Positions 1 through 8,736 of a DNA stretch of 64,000 bases are shown here, one piece after another; positions within the stretch are counted from its first letter, which is position 1, and each line of letters begins with the position of its first letter. Source of the stretch: Bacteroidetes bacterium OLB12 (GTDB lineage: Bacteria; Bacteroidota; Bacteroidia; Cytophagales; Cyclobacteriaceae); contig LNFR01000011.1 of the NCBI GenBank assembly GCA_001567185.1, positions 1 through 64,000 of the forward strand. The letters run 5' to 3'. Below the pieces are notes generated by a model that was not told where the DNA came from, searched no databases, and saw only the letters and a program-made list of their open reading frames with translations. The position numbers and the translations under genes are program-made.

Positions 1-506
1 CCCCGGCACCCTCTGCATCCGATCCGGTAATGATGGGCGTATGGATGTAAAAAAATCCACGGTCGTTAAAAAAATTTGTGAATCGCGTAAGCCATGGCAT
101 GCCGTACACGCATAACTGCACCAAAAGTATTGGTGCGCGAACGCAAGTAAGCAATCTCGCGCAGGTACTCTAAACTGGGTCGGTTTTTAAGTTGCAATGG
201 GTAGGCTTCGGCATCGCAATCGCCCAAAATGATAAGTTCTTTTACTTTTACCTCTACCGCCTGGCCTTTCCCTAAAGAGGCAATCAACTCGCCAGTTACA
301 GAGATGCAGGCACCCGTGGTAATGCGCTTGAGGGTGGCCTCATCCACAGAATTAAGCTCCACAACCGCTTGCAGGTTTTGAATAGTAGAGCCATCGTTTA
401 TGGAAATAAACTGGTTGTTGCGGAAGGTGCGTACCCACCCTTCTGCTTTTACCTGTTGGCCAGTTGGTTGCGTTGCCAATAATGCGCTAATCTTTGTGCG
501 TTTCAT
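1..506 (-). CDS. asnS: Asparagine-tRNA ligase, N-terminal part, with one frameshift
   Basis: Class IIb aminoacyl-tRNA synthetase that charges tRNA-Asn in the cytoplasm. Visible are the OB-fold anticodon-binding domain ([10 protein letters not shown], near residues 22-31) and the start of the catalytic domain ([15 protein letters not shown]). The start is placed at the MKRTK methionine, as in Bacteroidota homologues; the frame is also open further upstream to 545. The frame hits TAA at a run of seven A (67-73 on the plus strand). Removing one base restores [20 protein letters not shown], a standard AsnRS continuation that stays open to position 1. The gene therefore looks intact apart from a homopolymer indel, and continues beyond the window. 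It is divergent from rpoN. Confidence 0.93.
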
Positions 507-609
507 CTCAAATAGCCCTTGATTTGGGTTGGCAAAAAACGACATTTTGAATTTTTAATCAAAATCTAAATCGGGTTCCCTTACGGGGAAGGAATTGCGC
601 GTGCCTACC

Positions 610-640
610 TTTTTACATAGCATTTGAAGTGGTAAATTTG
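610..640 (+). promoter_or_regulatory. Putative Bacteroidota-type promoter of rpoN
   Basis: A perfect -7 element TAAATTTG lies at 633-640. A TTTT sequence at 610-613, 19 bases upstream, approximates the TTTG -33 element. The predicted start of transcription, about 647, lies just before the rpoN ATG at 654. This is a match to the published Bacteroides consensus; nothing was measured. Confidence 0.5.
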
Positions 641-653
641 ACCGAATTACTAC

Positions 654-2111
654 ATGCAAAAACTTAGTTTAAATCAGAGCCTGCAACAGAAACTGTCGCC
701 CCAGCAGATACAGTTTATTAAATTATTGCAGGTACCTACGGCCGAACTGGAGAGTCGGATAGAAGAGGAGTTGGAGCTGAACCCTGTGCTGGAGGAGGGC
801 TCAGACGAACCCGAGGCTGAAGAACGCACGGAAGAACAACCTGAAACACCGGAAGCCGAGACCAGCAACGAAGATCTGGATATAAAAGACTACTTGCGCG
901 ATGATGACTATAATAGTTATAAAACGCAATCGGATGGTGATGGCGATGACGATGATGATCGCGAAATGCCAATACCCATGGGTACATCGCTGCACGAAAC
1001 CCTGCTTACCCAACTGGGCTTTTTAGGATTGGACGACCGGCAGACTAACATTGGGAAACAACTGATTGGAAGTATTGAAGGGGATGGTTATATCCGCAGG
1101 GAGTTGGAGTCGATTGTGAATGATCTTGCCTTTTCGCAAGGGATTGAAACCAATCTGAGCGAGGTAGAGGAAATACTGAAAAAGATACAAACATTCGATC
1201 CGGCCGGTATTGCGGCCCGTAACCTGCAGGAATGTTTGTTGTTGCAATTAGAACGGATGGACGATGGGCAGGATGTAGATGTGATTGTAGGGAAGCGGAT
1301 AATCTCAGAGTGTTATGAAGAGTTTACCAAAAAGCACTATCCTAAAATTCTGAAGAAACTTGATCTGGACGATGAAGATTACATTAAAGATGCGATAGAA
1401 TTAATCGTTCGGTTAAATCCGAAACCCGGAGGTGAAGTGAACACGGGGATAGTGAAAAACCAATATGTAATTCCGGATTTTATTTTAACAAACAACAACG
1501 GAAAGCTGGAACTGGCTCTCAATTCGCGCAATGCCCCCGAACTTCGTATTAGCCGCTCCTACACCGAAATGTTTAAGGCTTACGATAAAAGTGATAAGAA
1601 AGATAAGAAGCTGAAAGAGGCAGTATCGTTTGTAAAACAAAAGTTGGATGCAGCCAAATGGTTTATTGATGCGATTAAGCAGCGGCAACATACCTTGTTG
1701 CGCACCATGCGTGCCATATTGGAGTTTCAATATGATTATTTTCAGGAAGGCGATGAAACCAAATTACGCCCCATGATTCTGAAAGATATTGCCCAAATGA
1801 TTGGGATGGATATTTCGACCGTTAGCCGGGTGGCCAGCAGTAAAACCATTCAAACCGATTTTGGAGTATTTCCGCTTAAGTATTTTTTCTCAGAAGGTAT
1901 TAGTACTGATTCGGGCGAGGAGGTGAGTAGCCGGGAGGTAAAACAAATTATCAAAGATCTGATTGAAGCCGAAGACAAAAACAAACCCTATTCAGATGAT
2001 AAACTGGAAGACTTGCTGAATCAGAAAGGTTATAACATTGCCAGGCGCACGGTGGCAAAATACCGTGAGCAATTAAATATTCCGGTAGCTCGCTTAAGAA
2101 AGGAAATGTGA
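654..2111 (+). CDS. rpoN: RNA polymerase sigma-54 factor
   Basis: Alternative sigma factor that recognises -24/-12 promoters and needs AAA+ activators to open them. At 485 aa it has normal length. Residues 1-49 are the glutamine/leucine-rich activator-interacting region (LNQSLQQKLSPQQIQFIKLL). Residues about 50-110 are a very acidic linker rich in D and E. The core-binding domain follows, then a helix-turn-helix around 370-390 (KDIAQMIGMDISTVSRV). The diagnostic RpoN box ARRTVAKYRE lies at about 463-472. The stop overlaps the GTG start of the next gene by 4 nt, so the two are probably translationally coupled. No sigma-54 activator is encoded in this window. Confidence 0.97.
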   Translation: MQKLSLNQSLQQKLSPQQIQFIKLLQVPTAELESRIEEELELNPVLEEGSDEPEAEERTEEQPETPEAETSNEDLDIKDYLRDDDYNSYKTQSDGDGDDDDDREMPIPMGTSLHETLLTQLGFLGLDDRQTNIGKQLIGSIEGDGYIRRELESIVNDLAFSQGIETNLSEVEEILKKIQTFDPAGIAARNLQECLLLQLERMDDGQDVDVIVGKRIISECYEEFTKKHYPKILKKLDLDDEDYIKDAIELIVRLNPKPGGEVNTGIVKNQYVIPDFILTNNNGKLELALNSRNAPELRISRSYTEMFKAYDKSDKKDKKLKEAVSFVKQKLDAAKWFIDAIKQRQHTLLRTMRAILEFQYDYFQEGDETKLRPMILKDIAQMIGMDISTVSRVASSKTIQTDFGVFPLKYFFSEGISTDSGEEVSSREVKQIIKDLIEAEDKNKPYSDDKLEDLLNQKGYNIARRTVAKYREQLNIPVARLRKEM

Positions 2112-2722
2112 GAATAGTAGCTACTGTTATATCTGTTATTTTTCACCCGCTGTTGCTTACCACATACCTGGTGCTTTTGTTGGGTACATTTTTTCCGGCC
2201 TTGCTAATGATTGCACCCCAATATTTGCGGGTGATGATTGCTTTTATATTCTGCTTTACGTTTTTATTGCCGGTGGTAAACCTTATCATGTTCCGAATGT
2301 TTGGAACAATTAGCTCCTATACGTTGGAGGACCGGAAAGAACGTATAGTGCCGTTTATGGCCATTGCCTGATTTATTTGGTAACGGCATTTTTATTTTTT
2401 TTCAAACTCCGGTTTTCATCCAACTTTTAATTATTTATTGCTGATTATTGCCTTATTGGTGGTGGCCGCAGTAGTGCTTAATTTTTTTGTAAAAGTAAGC
2501 GTGCATGCACTGGCGGCCTGGGGCAGTATTGGTATTCTGCTTCCGTTAAACAAGGCTGTTGAGCAGCCTGATTTATTATGGCCAACCGCAGCTGCCATTC
2601 TGATTGCCGGTGTTGTGATGGCCGCCAGATTGTATTTGAATGCGCATACCCCCCGCGAAATCCTGGTGGGCAGCATATCAGGGTTTTTGATTGGTTTTTT
2701 TGGAGTTCTTTCTTTCTTTTAA
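2108..2722 (+). CDS. PAP2 phosphatase superfamily-like membrane protein, two compensating indels
   Basis: Small multi-helix membrane protein. It starts with GTG inside the rpoN stop region. Motifs resemble a PAP2 core: LEDRKERIVPF (motif 1 like), KVSVHALAAWG in place of PSGH, and ARLYLNAHTPREILVG (motif 3 like). The frame is interrupted at 2369-2371 (TGA) and resumes after about 2428. Adding one T near 2369 and removing one T from the run 2425-2428 gives a continuous protein of about 204 codons through AIALIYLVTAFLFFFKLRF. Substrate is unknown; undecaprenyl or phosphatidylglycerol phosphate would be typical for the family. The alternative is a true pseudogene. Confidence 0.72.
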
Positions 2723-2740
2723 GAAGTAATCACCACACGC

Positions 2741-3523
2741 ATGGAATTTAAACATCTGTTGTATTCAGTAGCCGATGGTGTAGCCACCATTACGCTCAAT
2801 CGCCCCGAAGTGTACAATGCCCTGAACGATGAGATTACCTACGAGTTGCAGGATGTCTGGAAAGCATGCGCAAAAGATAATCAGGTGCGGGTAGTGGTGC
2901 TTACCGGTGCGGGTAAAGCATTTTGTTCCGGGCAGGATTTGAAGGCTGCATCCGGCAAGGAAAAAAGATCATTTATGGAATCGCTGCACAAACGATATAA
3001 CCCGATTATTCGCGCCATGCGTTCGTTATCAAAACCCATTGTGGGTAGAATAAATGGAGTGGCTGCCGGGGCTGGTTGTTCGCTGGCCCTTGCGTGCGAT
3101 GTGTTGGTGGCTGCAGAAGAAGCGTCCTTAATAGAAGTATTTATCAACATCGGGTTGGTGCCCGATTCAGGCTCGGCTTACTTCTTGCCCCGCCTGGTGG
3201 GTACAGCCAAAGCATTTGAGCTTTGTTCTACCGGAAGAAAGGTACCTGCAGCCGAGGCGTTGCAACTTGGCTTGGTAAACAAAGTGGCACCGTTGGCCCA
3301 GTTGGATGAAGCAGTAAAAAGTTACACCGATTATTATGCTACCGCACCAACTCAATCCATTGGCCTGATCAAAAAAATGTTGAATAAATCCACGCAAGCT
3401 TCTTTAGATGAGATGCTGGATTACGAAGCCTATTGCCAGGAGATTGCCGGCACTTCATATGACTACAAAGAAGGAGTTACCGCATTTCTTGAAAAAAGAA
3501 AGGCAGTATTTAAAGGCTGTTAA
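2741..3523 (+). CDS. Enoyl-CoA hydratase/isomerase family protein, PaaG-like
   Basis: A 260 aa crotonase-fold enzyme acting on acyl-CoA thioesters. Oxyanion-hole motifs are AGKAFCSGQDL (about 56-66) and NGVAAGAGCSLALACD. The active-site segment reads GLVPDSGSAYFLPRLVG. This has the Asp seen in PaaG (1,2-epoxyphenylacetyl-CoA isomerase) instead of the catalytic Glu of hydratases, so isomerase activity is more likely than classical hydration. No other phenylacetate genes are near, so the pathway role is not settled. It sits 18 nt downstream of the PAP2-like gene and converges with the next gene, overlapping it by 4 nt. Confidence 0.88.
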   Translation: MEFKHLLYSVADGVATITLNRPEVYNALNDEITYELQDVWKACAKDNQVRVVVLTGAGKAFCSGQDLKAASGKEKRSFMESLHKRYNPIIRAMRSLSKPIVGRINGVAAGAGCSLALACDVLVAAEEASLIEVFINIGLVPDSGSAYFLPRLVGTAKAFELCSTGRKVPAAEALQLGLVNKVAPLAQLDEAVKSYTDYYATAPTQSIGLIKKMLNKSTQASLDEMLDYEAYCQEIAGTSYDYKEGVTAFLEKRKAVFKGC

Positions 3524-4260
3524 AACCCGTTAACAGAAATTCCAAGTGTAAGGGAATTAATATCGCGTCCGTGCGGCCCTTTACCCGATGCAAACATTTC
3601 AGATAAGTTATAGAATGCAAACCAGCTAAAACCACCAATACCCACACGGGTATAAATACCATACCTGAAATCGTTTAAGCCCAGGCTTCGTTTGTCTTTA
3701 ACTTTTATGGTTTCGTCATCTTGTTTGTACTTCACTTTGGTAAACGAGTTAAGGCGCACGCCAATCCTACCACCAATGGCAACATTAAAGCTGCGCGCAA
3801 TATCTTCGGGTTTGGTGTCGAATCTAAACTCCAAAGGCATTTCCAGATAATTTGTTACCAGCATTGATTTTTTAGTGCTGATTTCGGTACCATATGCTAG
3901 TCTTGGCGAAAGCAGGTTGTATTGTTCAATCAGGTTGTTACCAGTTGTGCCGAGTGTATCAATCAACATGGCACCATTGGTAAATTTCCAGCGTTCCATA
4001 CTTAACCCAACACCGGGGTTAAAGCTGAATTTGCTTCTGCCAAAACGGATGGGATATTGGTAGTAAACATTAACCGTGCGCGATCCCCAGAAGCCCTGTT
4101 TCCAGGTAGAGTCCACCTGGTTTAAGGCCCGGTTAATACCAAGATCTACCAGAAATGTTCCCGGGATTGACGGTCGCTTGGTTTTAGTTACTGTTTCGTA
4201 TTGGGCAAAGGCTGCGGTTGTAAGCAGTACAAAAAGCAGGGTGTTGAGAAAATACTTCAT
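3520..4260 (-). CDS. Outer-membrane beta-barrel protein
   Basis: A 246 aa exported protein. A signal peptide is seen at 1-19 (MKYFLNTLLFVLLTTAAFA, cut before Gln). The rest alternates polar and aromatic residues in short strands (VNVYYQYPIRFG, GGRIGVRLNSFTKVKY, GIYTRVGIGGFSWFAFYNLS) and ends in a phenylalanine (GISVNGF), the usual last-strand pattern of Bacteroidota outer-membrane barrels. I cannot assign a substrate. It is monocistronic: convergent with the PaaG-like gene and preceded by the tRNA-Arg terminator region. Confidence 0.7.
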   Translation of the reverse strand: MKYFLNTLLFVLLTTAAFAQYETVTKTKRPSIPGTFLVDLGINRALNQVDSTWKQGFWGSRTVNVYYQYPIRFGRSKFSFNPGVGLSMERWKFTNGAMLIDTLGTTGNNLIEQYNLLSPRLAYGTEISTKKSMLVTNYLEMPLEFRFDTKPEDIARSFNVAIGGRIGVRLNSFTKVKYKQDDETIKVKDKRSLGLNDFRYGIYTRVGIGGFSWFAFYNLSEMFASGKGPHGRDINSLTLGISVNGF

Positions 4261-4311
4261 TGTTCAGATTTAGCTCTTTAACGATGGACTGCGGCCAAAA
4301 TTAGTTTTATA

Positions 4312-4344
4312 AAATAAAAATCCTAACCCGCTTGGTGAGTTAGG
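4312..4344 (-). terminator. Intrinsic terminator downstream of tRNA-Arg
   Basis: Read on the minus strand, CCTAAC (4344-4339) pairs with GTTAGG (4327-4322). The hairpin is followed by ATTTTTATTTT. It lies 15 nt past the tRNA 3' end. Confidence 0.75.
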
Positions 4345-4358
4345 AAGGTTAAATTTAG

Positions 4359-4432
4359 TGGGCCCGGAGGGATTCAAACCCCCAACCTTCTGATCCGTAG
4401 TCAGATGCTCTATTCAGTTAAGCTACGGGCCC
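4359..4432 (-). tRNA. tRNA-Arg (anticodon ACG)
   Basis: The 74-nt sequence folds as a cloverleaf. The acceptor is GGGCCCG/CGGGCCC with discriminator A. The D arm is GCTT...GAGC. The anticodon arm TCTGA-CTACGGA-TCAGA has ACG in the loop. The variable loop has 5 nt, and the T arm is GGGGG-TTTGAAT-CCCTC. The 3' CCA is not encoded. ACG is normally edited to ICG by TadA and reads CGU/CGC/CGA. Confidence 0.97.
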
Positions 4433-4507
4433 AAAAAGGTTCGCAAAGGTAATTAAATAATGATTTTTGCCAAAAATTTGTAAAGGGTGCAAACCTCGTT
4501 TTTCAGG

Positions 4508-5188
4508 TTAATTCAGAACAAAATTCAATGGCATTGTCATTCTTACGTTTACCGGCTTTCCACGCTGCTTGCCGGGCTGCCATTTGGTAAGGGCTAACAC
4601 CCGCATGGCTTCTTCATCGCAACCACTGCCAATACCGCGCATTACTTTTATGTGCGTTACTTCGCCATTTTTATCAATAACAAATTCTACATACACTTTA
4701 CCCGCAACACGGGCGCGTTGGGCCTGTTTAGGATACTTTAGATTTTTGCTCACAAATTTGTAGAAGCTCTCAAATCCGCCTACCGGAACAGGTGCTACCT
4801 CGGGTGCAATAAAAAAAGGTTCTTCAGGAGGTTCGGGCGTTATTCCAATCGAATCAAAATGGATGGTTGATGGACTGTCCAAATCAAGTATGGGTTCCGT
4901 TTCTGATACGGTGTTAACGGGTTCGGTTGTAATAACAAACACAGGATTTTTTGGTCGTGGCTCCCGATTCTTTTGTGTTACTGTTTTTTGAACTTCGGCA
5001 ATAGGCGATTGTAGTTGAAAGACAGCTTCCGGATTTGTAGTGTCATACTTCCGGTGCGGAAGTGCTGGTTTAACACCAGACCATTCAAAGGCGGTAAGGA
5101 TCAGGGCTACGCTAAGCGATAATCCAATCAAAAAAAACTTTCCTGATTGGCGATGTACATCATGTTGGGGATTTTTCTTGGCTTCCAT
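4508..5188 (-). CDS. TonB-family energy transducer
   Basis: A 226 aa inner-membrane protein with one N-terminal helix (FFLIGLSLSVALILTAF, about 18-34), a proline- and glutamate-rich periplasmic spacer (about 45-135), and a C-terminal TonB domain (about 140-226). The domain contains NLKYPKQAQRARVAGKVYVE, CDEEAMRVL and KWQPGKQRGKPVNVRMTMP. It passes proton-motive force energy from ExbBD to outer-membrane receptors. No exbBD or receptor gene is next to it, so the partner cannot be named. A second C-terminal feature is the single Cys in GSGCDEEA, common in Bacteroidota TonB paralogues. Confidence 0.9.
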   Translation of the reverse strand: MEAKKNPQHDVHRQSGKFFLIGLSLSVALILTAFEWSGVKPALPHRKYDTTNPEAVFQLQSPIAEVQKTVTQKNREPRPKNPVFVITTEPVNTVSETEPILDLDSPSTIHFDSIGITPEPPEEPFFIAPEVAPVPVGGFESFYKFVSKNLKYPKQAQRARVAGKVYVEFVIDKNGEVTHIKVMRGIGSGCDEEAMRVLALTKWQPGKQRGKPVNVRMTMPLNFVLN

Positions 5189-5277
5189 AATAAGGTTGTG
5201 GTTTGGTTCTACCTTACTAATGCCAGGGCATGCGTCACGTCACGGTTAAGGCCGGGGTATTTATTTTTGATTGTGGT

Positions 5278-5484
5278 TTAGTTTGTTTTTTTCTCCCAAC
5301 GTGTAATGGCCAGGAAGATAATAACGATCAGGGCAATTAGTAGAAAGAAAGTGAAAATGCGCGTAATCTGCTTAATGCGTTTTTCATTACCATGTTGTTT
5401 AAGCACAGCGTTATAATTGCGGTACCGGTCGCTACCGCGGGCACTCATGCGTTGCCTGCGCAATCGTATTTCGTGCTTACCCAT
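5278..5484 (-). CDS. Small basic single-helix membrane protein linked to an ECF sigma factor
   Basis: A 68 aa protein with an arginine-rich N-terminal half (MGKHEIRLRRQRMSARGSDR) and one hydrophobic helix near the C-terminus (ITRIFTFFLLIALIVIIFLA, about 41-60). Its start overlaps the end of the ECF sigma gene by 8 nt, so the two are almost certainly cotranscribed and coupled. Position suggests a membrane partner or regulator of the sigma factor, but it has no recognisable anti-sigma zinc-binding motif. Function unknown. Confidence 0.72.
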   Translation of the reverse strand: MGKHEIRLRRQRMSARGSDRYRNYNAVLKQHGNEKRIKQITRIFTFFLLIALIVIIFLAITRWEKKTN

Positions 5485-6038
5485 CGTATTTCACCTTTAA
5501 ATTAAAATGCGTGCGGAGTTTATCCAGCGCCCGATAGGTGCGCATTTTTGCTCCACTCTCTGTCATATCCAGAATAAAAGCAATTTCTTTAAAATCCTTG
5601 TCTTCAAAAAAGCGAAGCTCAAGTACCTGAATCATTTCTGTTGGCAACTCATTCATATACCGAAGCAACCGGGTAATCATTTCTTCATCCCAATCGTCCG
5701 TTGCCTGTTCAATCAGTTCGCGTACTTTCAGTTCTTCAATGCTGAATATTTTGTTGCCCTTATGCTTCCGGTAGTGCTTATTCACTTCATTGCCTGCAAT
5801 CTTGTAAAGCCAGGCCGAAAACGGAAATCCACGGAATTCATACCGGTTAATATTGTTTAGCGCGTTTACAAAAGTTTGTGAGCAAAGGTCTCCGGCAAGT
5901 TCTTCATCATCTGTTTGCCGAAGGATGTAGTTAAAAATCCGGTCAAAGTATTTTTCGTACAATTCGCCAAAAGCACGCGGGTCTTTTTTTCGAACGTTCG
6001 ATTATTTGTTCTTCTTTCCGGATTTCATCTTCCGACAT
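5477..6038 (-). CDS. ECF-type RNA polymerase sigma factor, one frameshift near the N-terminus
   Basis: Sigma-70 family protein with regions 2 and 4 only. Region 2 contains EKYFDRIFNYILRQT and FSAWLYKIAGNEVNKHYR. Region 4 contains LRFFEDKDFKEIAFILDMTE and a helix-turn-helix (ESGAKMRTYRALDKLR). The start is placed at the ATG complementary to 6036-6038, giving MSEDEIRKEEQIIERSKK. The frame is broken in a run of seven T on the plus strand (5984-5990). With six, the reading continues as SKKDPRAFGELYEKYF, an exact ECF N-terminus. An intact ORF without repair would start only at 5962. It overlaps the small membrane protein gene downstream. Confidence 0.9.
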
Positions 6039-6171
6039 GCGGTTTCTGGTTAAAGCCTACCGGTTACGTACTTAATAATCCGAAGGATTTCTGAAAGTCA
6101 CAAATGCTGTAATTTGTATTGTGCCCTGTTGAGGAAATCTTTAGTTTTCCTTTTCAGAAACCAACCTGCTT

Positions 6172-8647
6172 ATGAAATATTTCCTGCTTTTCGTTACTCT
6201 CTTCAGTTCAATCTGTGGCTGGAGCCAGCGCAAAAAAGAGACCTCACAAACCCCGGAACCTGTTGTTAAATCTGCTACCTCGCCCATCGAAGCAAAAATT
6301 GCAGGTTTGAAGAAGTATCCAGGCTTCCTGGAATTTTATTATGACGAGAAACAAGACAAAGTATTGATTCTGATAGATAAACTAAATACCGAGTTGCTTT
6401 ACATCGAATCGTTGACAGCCGGAGTGGGTTCAAACGATTTGGGCCTTGATCGCAATAAACTCGGACGCGAGCGGGTAGTGAAATTTGAAAGGCGAGGCCC
6501 CAAGGTTTTGATGCTTGAACCTAATTATTCATTTCGTGCTATCTCCAACGATGCAGCCGAACGCAGGGCAGTAGAAGAGGCCTTTGCACAATCTGTACTT
6601 TGGGGGTTTACCATTTTGGCTGAAGAAGGCGGTAAAATTTTAGTGGATGCTACCGATTTTCTTTTACAGGATGCCCATGATGTTATCGGTACGCTGCGAG
6701 GAGCGCAACAAGGAAATTACACATTGGATAAATCACGCTCAGCGTTTTACCTGCCTCGTACCAAAAACTTTCCGCAGAATACCGAGTTTGAAGTTACCCT
6801 AACTCTTACGGGCCAACCAACCGGTGCCTTTATTCGGAGTGTTACGCCTACACCATCCAGCGTAACCATTCGCGAGCATCACTCCTTTGTACAGTTACCC
6901 GACAACAACTACAAACCACGCAAGGCCGATCCCCGAGCCGGTTACTTTGGGATATCTTATTACGATTATGCTACCCCCATCAGCGAGCCAATCGTAAAAA
7001 GATTTATAGCACGGCACCGGCTTGAAAAGAAAGATCCGCGTGCAGCAGTAAGCGAAGCAGTTGAACCCATTATTTATTACATGGATCCCGGGGCCCCGGA
7101 ACCAATCCGTTCGGCATTGATGGATGGGGCGCGTTGGTGGAACCAGGCTTTTGAAGCTGCGGGTTATAAAGATGCATTTCAGGTAAAGGTTTTACCGGAA
7201 GATGCGGACCCCATGGATGTACGATACAATGTAATTAACTGGGTGCATCGCTCTACCCGGGGCTGGTCGTACGGAGGTTCCGTTACGGATCCGCGCACCG
7301 GTGAAATCATTAAAGGCCATGTTACATTAGGATCGTTGAGAGTGCGCCAGGATTTTTTGATTGCCGAGGGATTATTGGCTCCATACGAAGAGGGTAAACC
7401 TGTTTCAAAAGAGATGGAAGAAATGGCATTGGCGCGTTTACGTCAGTTGGCTGCACACGAAGTAGGCCATACCATTGGTATTGCACACGCCTATTCTTCC
7501 AGTACAGAAAATATGGCCTCGGTAATGGATTATCCGCATCCGATCGCAACATTAAAAAGACGGCAAGATTGATTTGAGCAACGCCTACGACACGAAGATT
7601 GGAGCGTTTGATAAGGTGATGGTGGCTTACGGGTACCAGCACTTTCCGGAGGGTACGGATGAAAGTAAAGCACTGAATGACATCATTCAAAACTCCCTCA
7701 AAGCAGGCTTAACATTTTTATCGGATCAGGATGCTCGGCCATTGGGTAGTGCGCATCCCTACGCCCATTTGTGGGATAACGGAAAGGACCCGGTAGAAGA
7801 ATTAGACAGGGTGATGGAAGTACGGAGTGTGGCATTGAAAAATTTTGGTGAGCGCAACATTAAACCGGGTGCTCCCATGGCTACTTTGGAAGAAGCCCTG
7901 GTGCCGGTTTACTTCTTTCATCGCTATCAGGCAGAAGCCGCATCAAAAGTTATTGGCGGGTTGAACTACCGGTATGCCCTGCGTGGCGATGGCCAACCAG
8001 TTGCTGAATTGCTTACACCACAAATGGAATTAAAAGCGTTAGAATCATTGCTTAAAACCGTACAACCCGCAGCTCTGGCATTACCCGAAAGTTTATTAAA
8101 GCAAATACCGCCCCGGCCGCTGGGGTACAATCGCCACCGTGAGTTGCTGCGTGGAAAAACCGATTTAACTTTTGATCCGCTGGCCGCAGCAGAAACGGCA
8201 GCCGATCTTACTTTTGGTTTGATTTTGCATCCTGCCCGGGCCAATCGGGTATTCGAACATCACTCGCGCGATGCCCGCCTACCAAGCCTCGAAAATGTAA
8301 TTGACAAAATGATCAGCGCTACCTTTAAAACTCCGGCTCGTGGAGGTTATGAAGGTGCTGTGCAGATGAGTATAAACTATGCACTGTTTACAAACCTTAC
8401 CAAATTGGCTCTTAGTAAAGACGCCTCTGCGCCTACCCGTGCTATTGTTACGGCAAAACTGGATCAGTTGAAAGCCTGGCTGCAAACACGGCCAGCCACG
8501 GACGAATCGTGGAAAGCTTATAATACCTACCTCGCGCAGTTGGTGATTAAGTTCCAGCAAGCTCCGGATGAGTTTAAACAAGATGTGTTGTTAACACCGC
8601 CACCCGGTCAGCCAATTGGTACTACCGAGGAGTTTTGCGGATACTAA
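6172..8647 (+). CDS. Secreted zinc-dependent metalloprotease (DUF5117/DUF4953-like), one frameshift
   Basis: Large exported protease of about 825 aa. A signal peptide is present (KYFLLFVTLFSSICGWSQ). The catalytic motif HEVGHTIGIAH lies at about 429-439 and matches the metzincin pattern HExxHxxGxxH; ASVMDYP just after looks like the Met-turn. The N-terminal part is the long DUF5117-type domain typical of this family. The reading frame ends at 7570-7572 and resumes at once. The A run 7554-7558 has five A, and four gives ATLKDGKIDLSNAYDTKIG, joining both halves. Likely a homopolymer indel within an intact gene. Substrate unknown; family members are outer-surface or periplasmic proteases of Bacteroidota. 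Confidence 0.9.
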
Positions 8648-8736
8648 GCGAAAGTATTTCAGAAAAATATACGATGCATAAATGCCGGTTTGTATGTAAA
8701 TAATTTTAATTACATCTTCCGACTTATTTTAATTCA

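Noticed and set aside
66-545. Short stand-alone OB-fold protein
   Set aside because: It is the N-terminus of asnS, cut by a homopolymer indel; the AsnRS sequence continues in another frame to the window edge.
7573-8647. Second half of the metalloprotease as a separate gene
   Set aside because: It starts right after the first half and the two join perfectly when one base is removed in the A run at 7554-7558, so it is one gene.
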